Positions 1-5,355 of a DNA stretch of 6,177 nucleotides are shown piece after piece. The stretch's first letter is position 1. Every line of letters starts with the position of its first letter. Below the pieces are notes generated by a model. The model saw only the letters and a list, made by a program, of their open reading frames with translations, had not been told where the DNA came from and searched no databases. The stretch lies in assembly GCA_003023535.1 (NCBI GenBank), contig PXSC01000121.1, forward strand, positions 1 through 6,177, given 5' to 3'. The position numbers and the translations under genes were made by a program. The DNA is from Halobacteriales archaeon QS_9_70_65 (GTDB lineage Archaea; Halobacteriota; Halobacteria; Halobacteriales; Haloarculaceae).

Positions 1-246
1 GTCGCTTCGCTCACCGGCAGCGCGTCGCTCTGCCGAGCCCTCGCTCGGTTCACTCGCGAGGACCCCGTTCGCGTCGAGGCGCTCGCTGCCTCGCGGTTCC
101 CACCGCTCGACTCGACCGAGGCCTCCCTCGCTGCGCTCGCTCGGCCTCGCTCCGCGAGTGGTCGGCCCCGTTCGAGGTCCCACCCGACGCCGGCCGATCA
201 GCCAGCTCTCGCCTGACCGGACAGGGCACCGTCAGCGACCGTCCGG
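1..246. other. Non-coding, low-complexity, inverted-repeat-rich region
   Basis: I see no convincing gene here. The sequence reuses a small vocabulary (CTCGCTCGG, CTCGCTGC, CTCGCGAG, TCCGCGAG) that forms many short hairpins. Examples are CCGAG/CTCGG at 33-37/44-48, CGAGGCC/GGCCTCG at 117-123/143-149 and CTCGC/GCGAG at 146-150/154-158. One plus-strand frame is open from base 1 to a TGA at 214-216, but its translation is a low-complexity Ala/Ser/Arg/Leu string without domain character, so I do not call it a gene. CGAGCG/CGCTCG-type strings like these are common between haloarchaeal genes. Whether they act in termination, as transposition scars or in nothing cannot be told from this window. Confidence 0.6.
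117..149. repeat. Inverted repeat, 7-bp arms CGAGGCC/GGCCTCG
   Basis: The perfect 7-bp arms at 117-123 and 143-149 flank a 19-base loop made of CTCGCT-type words. A second small hairpin with 5-bp arms and a 3-base loop (146-158) overlaps its right arm, so the two structures would compete. It could be a transcript-end structure for a gene left of the window, or just a by-product of the low-complexity composition. Confidence 0.45.
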
Positions 247-255
247 ATTAAGTAT
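247..255 (+). promoter_or_regulatory. TATA-like promoter element of the first glycosyltransferase gene
   Basis: ATTAAGTAT is an AT-rich island in otherwise GC-rich DNA, centred about 25 nt before the GTG start at 276. That is the spacing expected for a haloarchaeal TATA box driving a leaderless transcript. The in-frame stop TAA at 249-251 lies inside the element, so the coding region cannot begin upstream of it. Confidence 0.6.
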
Positions 256-275
256 CGACCGGCCGCAGGCGGAGC

Positions 276-1379
276 GTGCGCGTCCTGAACTACCTCGAAC
301 TCGCCTCCCTGCTCGACCGCAGCGGCATCGGGACGGCGACCCGACAGCAGCGGACGGCACTCGCCGACGCCGGCGTCGAGGTGGTCACCTCGCCGTGGAG
401 CGGCGGCGACCCCTCGACGGCCCTCGCCGGACGGGTCGCCGGCGAGCCGCTGTTCGAGCGGTACGACCTCGCCCACTGCAACCTCGTCGGCCCGGGGTCG
501 GTCGCGGTCGCCCGCCACGCCCGCCGCCGTGGGGTGCCGCTGGTGCTGCACGCCCACGTCACCCGCGAGGACTTCGCCGAGAGCTTCCGGGGGTCGACGG
601 CCGTCGCGCCGGCCCTCGGGCGATACCTCCGGTGGTTCTACTCGCAGGCGGATCTGGTGCTGTGTCCGAGCGACTACACCCGCCGGACGCTGGAGTCGTA
701 CCCCGTCGAGGCGCCGATCCGGCCGGTGACCAACGGCGTCGATCTCGGGTCGCTGTCGGGCTTCGAGTCGCTCCGGGAGCCGTACCGCCGCCGGTACGAC
801 CTCGAGGGGACGGTCGTCTTCGCGGTCGGCAACGTCTTCGAGCGGAAGGGGGTGTCGACGTTCTGCCGGCTGGCCGGGGAGACGGACGACCTCGAGTTCG
901 CCTGGTTCGGGCCGTACGACACCGGGCCGCAGGCCTCCCGGACCGTCCGGCGGTGGGTGACCGACCCGCCGGCGGACGTCACCTTCACCGGCTGGATCGA
1001 CGACAAGCGCGGCGCCTTCGCCGCCGGCGACGTCTTCTGTTTCCCCGCGAAGGTCGAAAACCAGGGGCTGGTCGTCCTCGAGGCGATGGCCTGCGGCAAG
1101 CCGGTCGTCCTCCGGGACATCCCGGTGTTCCGGGAGTTCTACGCCGACGGCGAGAACTGTCTGCTCTGCTCGACGCGGGCGGAGTTCCGCGAGGCCGTCG
1201 AGCGGCTGGCCGACGACCCCGCCGAGCGCGAGCGGCTGGGGGCCAACGCCCGCGAGACGGCCCGCGAGCACGGCCTCGACCGGGTGGGCGAGGAGCTGCG
1301 GGACGCCTACGCCGAGGCCCGGCGCCGAGCCTCCGGCGACTCCAATTTCGGCGTCGACGCCGGAGTCGCAACCGATTAG
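276..1379 (+). CDS. GT4-type (GT-B fold) glycosyltransferase
   Basis: This 367-residue protein is a retaining glycosyltransferase of the GT4/'group 1' type, which transfers a sugar from a nucleotide-sugar donor at the cytoplasmic side. The N-terminal half has the glycine loop SGIGT (16-20) and an acceptor-side DLAHCN segment (64-69). The C-terminal half has the donor-domain start FAVGNVFERKG (182-192) and the diagnostic E-x7-E motif, Glu261 and Glu269 in ENQGLVVLEAMACGKPVV. The length is normal for the family, and no signal peptide or membrane segment is seen. The GTG start is forced: an in-frame TAA stands at 249-251 and GTG at 276 is the first start codon after it. It lies about 25 nt past a TATA-like box, so the message is probably leaderless. 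The gene ends 24 nt before a second GT4 gene, suggesting one pathway. Donor, acceptor and linkage cannot be read from sequence; glycolipid, exopolysaccharide or glycoprotein synthesis are all possible. Confidence 0.88.
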   Translation: MRVLNYLELASLLDRSGIGTATRQQRTALADAGVEVVTSPWSGGDPSTALAGRVAGEPLFERYDLAHCNLVGPGSVAVARHARRRGVPLVLHAHVTREDFAESFRGSTAVAPALGRYLRWFYSQADLVLCPSDYTRRTLESYPVEAPIRPVTNGVDLGSLSGFESLREPYRRRYDLEGTVVFAVGNVFERKGVSTFCRLAGETDDLEFAWFGPYDTGPQASRTVRRWVTDPPADVTFTGWIDDKRGAFAAGDVFCFPAKVENQGLVVLEAMACGKPVVLRDIPVFREFYADGENCLLCSTRAEFREAVERLADDPAERERLGANARETAREHGLDRVGEELRDAYAEARRRASGDSNFGVDAGVATD

Positions 1380-1380
1380 A
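1374..1380 (+). promoter_or_regulatory. Possible weak internal promoter of the second glycosyltransferase gene
   Basis: GATTAGA overlaps the stop codon of the upstream gene and is centred 27 nt before the ATG at 1404, the leaderless spacing seen for the other promoters here. It is a weaker match to a TATA box. It may give the second gene some independent expression, or it may be chance around the TAG stop. Confidence 0.3.
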
Positions 1381-1403
1381 CCCCGGTGGGCGAAGCCGGC
1401 CGC

Positions 1404-2495
1404 ATGCAGACCGTCGCGGCGTTCACCGACACCTACCTCCCGACGGTCAACGGCGTCACCTACACGCTCCGGACCTGGCGGGACCGCTGGGAGCGGCGCG
1501 GCGGGCGGATGGGCGTCGTCTACCCGGGCGGCGACGGCTACGACCCCGAGACCCGGGAGTACCCGGTCTCCAGCGTCGGGTTCCCGTTCTATCCGGGGTT
1601 TCGGTTCGGCCTGCCGGGCGTTCCCGACGCCGCCCGCGAGCTGCGGCCCGACGTCGTCCACGCACACACGCCGTTCACGCTGGGGCTTGCGGCCCGGCGA
1701 CTCGCCGTCGACCGCGACCTGCCGCTGGTGGTCTCCTACCACACCCCCGCCGGCGAGTACGCCGACTACATCAGCGACGCCTTCGCCGGCGTCGTCCGCC
1801 ACGCCGCCGACCGCTACGAGCGGTGGTTCTTCGGGCAGGCCGACGCGGTGGTCGTCCCTTCGGAGACGGCCGCCGACCGGGTCGACGGCCGGACGCCGAC
1901 GCACGTCGTCTCCAACGGCGTCGACACCGAGCGGTTCGCGCCGGCCGACGACGCGGCGATCGCGGCCTTCCGGGACCGCCACGACCTCCCCGACGGCCCG
2001 CTCGTCGGCTACACCGGCCGCCACGGCTACGAGAAGCGGCTCGGGGACCTGCTGGCGGCGACGGCCGGCCTCGACGTCGGGGTCGTCCTCGCCGGCGACG
2101 GCCCCGCCCGGGCGGAGCTGCGACGCCGGACGGCCGCCCGCGACGACGTCCGTTTTCTCGGCTTCCTCGACCGCGAGGCGCTGCCGATCTTCTACTCGGC
2201 GCTGGACGCCTTCGCCTTCCCCAGCCCCATCGAGACCCAGGGGCTGGTCGCCCTGGAGGCCGTCGCTTGCGGGACGCCGGTCGTCGCCGTCGACGGCGGC
2301 GCCCTCTCGGAGTCGGTCGTCGACGGCGAGACGGGCTATCACTTCCCGCCGGGCGACGTCGACGGCTTCCGGGCGGCGATCCGGCGGGTTCTCGACGAGC
2401 GGGCGGCGCTGTCGGCCCGGTGTCGGCGGCGGCGGTCGGAGCTGGACGTCGAGCGATCCATCGAGCGGCTGTCGGCGGTCTACGACGGCCTCTAA
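1404..2495 (+). CDS. GT4-type glycosyltransferase resembling SQD2/PimC-like lipid glycosyltransferases
   Basis: This 363-residue GT-B fold enzyme starts with TDTYLPTVNGV (8-18), then HAHTPFTLG (86-94) and SYHTPAGEY (111-119). This trio is characteristic of the GT4 branch that includes sulfoquinovosyl, mannosyl and glucosyl transferases acting on lipids. The donor domain carries YTGRHGYEKRL (203-213; Arg206 and Lys211 are likely phosphate contacts) and the E-x7-E motif, Glu277 and Glu285 in ETQGLVALEAVACGTPVV. The ATG at 1404 is preferred over the in-frame GTG at 1386 because it begins directly at the conserved N-terminal strand; the GTG would add six residues of no family character. No membrane segment is present. 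The gene follows another GT4 gene by 24 nt, and its stop overlaps the end of the convergent ribL remnant by four bases. A role in archaeal glycolipid assembly is an attractive inference from the motif trio, but the substrate is unproven. Confidence 0.9.
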   Translation: MQTVAAFTDTYLPTVNGVTYTLRTWRDRWERRGGRMGVVYPGGDGYDPETREYPVSSVGFPFYPGFRFGLPGVPDAARELRPDVVHAHTPFTLGLAARRLAVDRDLPLVVSYHTPAGEYADYISDAFAGVVRHAADRYERWFFGQADAVVVPSETAADRVDGRTPTHVVSNGVDTERFAPADDAAIAAFRDRHDLPDGPLVGYTGRHGYEKRLGDLLAATAGLDVGVVLAGDGPARAELRRRTAARDDVRFLGFLDREALPIFYSALDAFAFPSPIETQGLVALEAVACGTPVVAVDGGALSESVVDGETGYHFPPGDVDGFRAAIRRVLDERAALSARCRRRRSELDVERSIERLSAVYDGL

Positions 2496-2796
2496 CAGCG
2501 CCGCCGGCAGATTCGCTCGACGATGCGGCCCGTCGACAGCACCCGTTCGTCGCCCTCGCGGGCGGAGCCCCGCGCCACCTCGCAGTCGATTCCCTCCTCG
2601 GCGAGGGCCGCCGACAGCGCCTCCTCGTCGTGGTGCTGGTCGTGGCCCAGGACGATCACGTCGGGGTCGATGTCGCGGATGGGGACGAAGAAGTCCTCGG
2701 GTGCAGCCGCTCGCCCATCGCGGCGGCCTCTTCGAGGTAGTGGAGGTGGCCGGGGTGCAGCAGGTCGAAGGTGCCCTGTGCGACGACGCGTCTCAT
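2492..2796 (-). pseudogene. ribL: FAD synthase (archaeal RibL type), disrupted by an internal deletion and frameshift
   Basis: RibL transfers AMP from a nucleotide to FMN to make FAD, the last step of flavin cofactor synthesis in archaea. The ATG at 2796 opens a clear N-terminal part with [10 protein letters not shown] (8-17), the HxGH nucleotide-binding motif of the nucleotidyltransferase family, running to GERLH (28-32). After the His codon at 2703-2701 the reading turns to unrelated residues and stops at TGA 2658-2656, giving a 46-residue product. The other half continues in a different frame from 2701: [20 protein letters not shown] and the LSTGRI motif, ending at TAG 2494-2492 (69 residues). 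Compared with the roughly 140-residue haloarchaeal family as I remember it, about 39 codons are missing at the junction. The lost stretch includes the Arg/Lys-rich loop and the VVDEA helix region. The gene starts one base after the JAMM gene stop, so translational coupling is likely. Both halves otherwise look intact, pointing to a recent event or to an assembly or sequencing error. Confidence 0.85.
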
Positions 2797-2797
2797 C

Positions 2798-3301
2798 TCA
2801 CCGCAGCTCCCGGTCGATGTCGGCCTGCGTGAAGTCGAAGAACTGCTCGTCCGGGGGCTCGACGTCCAGCACGTCGAGGTCGGTCGGCTCGCCGTCGGTG
2901 TCGAAGGCCCGCCAGTCCGTGCGGCCGTACGGCGCGCCGACGATGATGTGGACGTCGCCCCGGGAGAACGTCGCCAGGTCGGCGTCGCTCGGGCGCAACA
3001 CCCCGTTGGGGTGGGAGTGGACCGAGCCGACGCTCTTCAGGTCGTTCGGCATGTAGGTCGGCTTGAACTCCGCGCTGACGGGGTTGGTTTTCGTCCCCGG
3101 CGCGAGGAGGACGTCGGTGATGACGGTCCCGTCGCGGTCGAGCCCCAGCGTCCGGGCGTCCTCGCCGCGGAGTTGACCCATGTACTCGTCGGGGTGGCTG
3201 TCCTCGGAGGCCTGCAGCGCGAACTCGAGGGCGTCGTCGGCGATGCCGAGAACCTCGCTCGACCGGAACAGCGACGGGGTCCACGACCCGAGCAATCCCA
3301 T
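2798..3301 (-). CDS. JAMM/MPN-domain zinc metalloprotease (Mov34/desampylase family)
   Basis: The family hydrolyses isopeptide bonds; in haloarchaea the characterised member HvJAMM1 removes ubiquitin-like SAMP proteins from their targets. This 167-residue protein is essentially one MPN domain. It has the JAMM residues in order: Glu39 in [11 protein letters not shown], then His95-x-His97-x7-Ser105-x2-Asp108 in [14 protein letters not shown]. The metal ligands and catalytic Glu are all present, so it should be active. The ATG at 3301 is preferred over an in-frame start at 3373. It begins at MGLLGSW, lies 27 nt from a TATA-like box, and the upstream extension is Arg/Gly-rich and overlaps the divergent promoter. 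There is no signal peptide or membrane segment, so the protein is cytoplasmic. The stop is followed after one base by the ribL start, so the two genes form an operon. The acidic Asp/Glu-rich tail (about 133-167) suits a salt-in cytoplasm. It may correspond to the second haloarchaeal JAMM type (HvJAMM2-like), whose substrate is not settled to my knowledge. Confidence 0.9.
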   Translation of the reverse strand: MGLLGSWTPSLFRSSEVLGIADDALEFALQASEDSHPDEYMGQLRGEDARTLGLDRDGTVITDVLLAPGTKTNPVSAEFKPTYMPNDLKSVGSVHSHPNGVLRPSDADLATFSRGDVHIIVGAPYGRTDWRAFDTDGEPTDLDVLDVEPPDEQFFDFTQADIDRELR

Positions 3302-3309
3302 ACCCCTCC

Positions 3310-3324
3310 GTCGGGTTGCCCGAC
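3310..3324. repeat. Perfect inverted repeat GTCGGG-TTG-CCCGAC
   Basis: Six-bp arms with a three-base spacer lie between the JAMM TATA-like box and its start codon. If the transcript is leaderless, this is promoter DNA rather than an RNA hairpin, and it is placed where a repressor could block initiation. With arms this short in GC-rich DNA, chance is a real alternative. Confidence 0.4.
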
Positions 3325-3331
3325 AACTAAG
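3324..3331 (-). promoter_or_regulatory. TATA-like promoter element of the JAMM-ribL operon
   Basis: Read on the minus strand it is CTTAGTTG, centred about 27 nt before the ATG at 3301. This is the expected spacing for a leaderless haloarchaeal transcript. A GGAGG lies only three bases before the ATG (3309-3305), which is too close to be a convincing ribosome binding site. Confidence 0.5.
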
Positions 3332-3374
3332 GCTTCCGATGGGACCGACCGGCCGCCCGGCCGACAACAACACG

Positions 3375-3380
3375 CTTAAA
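3375..3380 (+). promoter_or_regulatory. TATA-like promoter element of the RecJ-like gene
   Basis: CTTAAA, in the context ACACGCTTAAACTCG, is centred about 27 nt before the ATG at 3405. It is the best TATA-like match in the window, predicts a leaderless transcript and supports the chosen start codon. Confidence 0.65.
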
Positions 3381-3404
3381 CTCGACCGGAGCCGACGGTG
3401 GTCA

Positions 3405-5312
3405 ATGACTCAGTCCGCTGCCGGTGACGCCGGGTCGACCACCGACGACGGGGTGGTGTACGACCTCGGCCCCGACTGTACTCTCGACGACGTCGACGAG
3501 GGCGACCGCTATCTCGCGACGGTGAACGGCCTCGTCGACTACGGCGTCTTCGTCGACCTCTCCGACGACGTCTCCGGGCTCGTCCACGAGTCGAACCTCG
3601 AGGCCGACCCCGCGGTCGGCGACGAGCTGGTCGTCGAGCTGGTCGAGATCCGCGACGACGGCGACCTCGGGTTCGCCGAGGCCGACGTCGACCCTGCCGT
3701 CGAGACCGTCGCGGTCGTCCACGGTGACGAGGTCGGTGTCGACGACCTGACCGACCGCGTCGGCGACAGCGTCCACCTCGAGGGCGACGTCGTCCAGGTC
3801 AAACAGACCGGCGGACCGACGATCTTCTCGGTCCGGGACGGCGCCGGCGTCGTGCCGTGTGCGGCCTTCGAGGAGGCCGGCGTCCGGGCGTACCCGGAGA
3901 TCGGCCTCGGCGACGTCGTCCGGGCGACGGGGACCGTCGAGACCCGCGACGGCGCCGTCCAGCTGGAGGTCGACCGGCTCGTCAGCCTCCGCGGCGAGGC
4001 CGAAGCGGAGGTCCGCGAGCGGGTCGAGGCCGCCGTCGCCGAGCGGGCCGCCCCCGAGGACGTCGAACCGCTCATCGAGTGGCCACCCTTCGAGACGCTC
4101 CACGACGACCTCGCGGCCGTCGCCGAGCGGCTCCGGCGGGCGGTGCTGTCCGGCCGGCCCATCCGGCTCCGCCACCACGCCGACGGCGACGGTATGTGCG
4201 CGTCGGTGCCGGTCCAGCTCGCCCTCGAACGGTTCCTCGCCGAGGTCCACGAGGACCCCGAGGCACCGCGGCACCTGTTCAAGCGGCTCCCCTCGAAGGC
4301 GCCGTTCTACGAGATGGAAGACGTCACCCGGGACCTCAACTTCGCCCTAGAGGACCGCGAGCGGCACGGCCAGCGGCTGCCGCTGCTGTTCATGGTCGAC
4401 AACGGCTCCACCGCGGAGGACGTCCCGGCCTACCGGGCGCTGGACCAGTACGACGTCCCGGTCGTGGTGGTCGACCACCACCACCCCGACCCCGACGCCG
4501 TCGGCCCGCTCGTCGAGGAGCACGTCAACCCGTACCTCCACGACGAGGACTACCGGATCACGACCGGCATGATGTGCGTCGAGCTGGCGCGGATGATCGA
4601 CCCCTCGCTGACCGGCGACCTCGAGCACGTGCCGGCCGTCGCGGGGCTGTCGGACCGCTCGAAGGCCGACGCCATGGACGACTACCTCGAGCTGGCCGCC
4701 GCGGCCGGCTACGACGAGGCCGACCTCCGGGACATCGGCGAGGCACTGGACTACGCGGCCCACTGGCTCCGCTACGACGCCGGCGGCAGCCTCATCGAGG
4801 ACGTCCTCAACGTCGCCTGCGACGACCCCGAGCGGCACGCGGAGCTGGTCGAGTTCCTCGCCGACCGCGCCCGCCGCGACGTCGACGACCAACTCGACGA
4901 CGCCGAGCCGCACGTCGACCACGAGCGGCTGGACAACGGCGCCCACCTCTACCGGCTCGACGTCGAGAACCACGCCCGCCGGTTCACCTACCCCGCCCCG
5001 GGCAAAACGACCGGCGAGCTCCACGACCGGAAGGTCGAAGAGACGGGCGACCCCGTCATCACCATCGGCTACGGCCCCGACTTCGCGGTGCTGCGGTCCG
5101 ACGGCGTCCGGCTCGACATCCCGACCATGGTCGAGGAGCTGCAGGCGGAGTTCGAAGGTGCCGGCGTCTCCGGCGGCGGCCATCTCGTCGTCGGCTCGGT
5201 CAAGTTCGTCTCCGGGATGCGGGAACCGGTCGTCGACGCGCTGGTCGAGAGGATGGCCGACGCCGAGCTCGACGAGGCGCTCCGGAGCACGCTCGTCCGC
5301 GACGACGACTGA
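3405..5312 (+). CDS. RecJ-like DHH family phosphoesterase with N-terminal S1 and OB domains
   Basis: This 635-residue protein belongs to the DHH phosphoesterase superfamily, which includes RecJ 5'-3' exonuclease and archaeal GAN. Domains in order: an S1-like RNA-binding domain (about 30-92, with YGVFVDLSDDVSGLVHESNL at 46-65), an OB-fold nucleic acid-binding domain (about 112-195), a helical linker, the DHH domain (about 250-420) and a DHHA1 domain ending near 610. The metal-binding motifs are complete: His258, Asp260 and Asp262 in HHADGDG; Asp332 in FMVDNGS; Asp357-His358-His359 in VVVDHHHPD; Asp417 in GLSDRS. SGGGH (589-593) is the DHHA1 signature. The protein should therefore be a metal-dependent nuclease or phosphodiesterase. 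The ATG at 3405 is chosen over longer in-frame starts (the frame is open from 3180) because a TATA-like box sits 27 nt upstream and the extension reads as a Ser/Arg-rich shadow of the JAMM gene. Haloarchaea carry several RecJ paralogues. From memory, Haloferax volcanii RecJ3 lies near similar neighbours, so this may be its counterpart. RNA or single-stranded DNA could each be the substrate. Confidence 0.9.
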   Translation: MTQSAAGDAGSTTDDGVVYDLGPDCTLDDVDEGDRYLATVNGLVDYGVFVDLSDDVSGLVHESNLEADPAVGDELVVELVEIRDDGDLGFAEADVDPAVETVAVVHGDEVGVDDLTDRVGDSVHLEGDVVQVKQTGGPTIFSVRDGAGVVPCAAFEEAGVRAYPEIGLGDVVRATGTVETRDGAVQLEVDRLVSLRGEAEAEVRERVEAAVAERAAPEDVEPLIEWPPFETLHDDLAAVAERLRRAVLSGRPIRLRHHADGDGMCASVPVQLALERFLAEVHEDPEAPRHLFKRLPSKAPFYEMEDVTRDLNFALEDRERHGQRLPLLFMVDNGSTAEDVPAYRALDQYDVPVVVVDHHHPDPDAVGPLVEEHVNPYLHDEDYRITTGMMCVELARMIDPSLTGDLEHVPAVAGLSDRSKADAMDDYLELAAAAGYDEADLRDIGEALDYAAHWLRYDAGGSLIEDVLNVACDDPERHAELVEFLADRARRDVDDQLDDAEPHVDHERLDNGAHLYRLDVENHARRFTYPAPGKTTGELHDRKVEETGDPVITIGYGPDFAVLRSDGVRLDIPTMVEELQAEFEGAGVSGGGHLVVGSVKFVSGMREPVVDALVERMADAELDEALRSTLVRDDD

Positions 5313-5355
5313 GCCCCGGCCGGCCGCCCCTCCGGCGAGCCGCCCGTCCCGGCGC

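Larger units (their letters stand above)
3302..3404. promoter_or_regulatory. Divergent promoter region between the JAMM and RecJ-like genes
   Basis: These 103 bases hold both start-proximal regions. They contain a minus-strand TATA-like box (3324-3331), a plus-strand one (3375-3380), a perfect inverted repeat (3310-3324) and two CGGCCG palindromes two bases apart (3350-3355 and 3358-3363) midway between the boxes. The two TATA elements are about 50 bp apart, so transcription factor B/TBP complexes could sit side by side, and a single regulator could act on both genes. Confidence 0.55.

Noticed and set aside
165..182. GTTCGA string resembling a tRNA T-loop
   Set aside because: The flanks do not form the 5-bp T-stem, and no anticodon arm or acceptor stem can be built around it.
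1..216. Plus-strand frame open from the window edge to TGA at 214-216, possibly the 3' end of a gene
   Set aside because: The translation is low-complexity and follows the repeated CTCGCT words. Without upstream sequence there is no support for a gene.
198..2342. A 714-codon open frame on the minus strand opposite the glycosyltransferases
   Set aside because: It is antisense to two well-supported genes. The composition (Val/Asp/Gly/Arg-rich repeats of short words) reflects the codon bias of the sense strand, and no motif is seen.
2656..2720. Programmed frameshift restoring RibL
   Set aside because: A frameshift would still leave about 39 conserved residues missing, and no slippery heptamer or downstream structure characteristic of programmed frameshifting is apparent.
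158..2740. An 860-codon open frame on the plus strand covering both glycosyltransferase genes
   Set aside because: It is an Arg/Pro/Gly-rich out-of-frame reading with no domain character, typical of GC-rich genomes. The two GT4 frames beneath it have complete motifs.
3180..3404. N-terminal extension of the RecJ-like protein by 75 residues
   Set aside because: The extension overlaps the JAMM gene and the divergent promoter and reads as Ser/Arg-rich shadow, unlike the acidic protein that follows. The TATA-like box at 3375-3380 places the start at 3405.
5313..5355. Terminator hairpin between the RecJ-like and PLD genes
   Set aside because: The 43 bases are GC-rich with overlapping short palindromes (CCGGCCGG) but no T-run on either strand, so no specific terminator can be supported.
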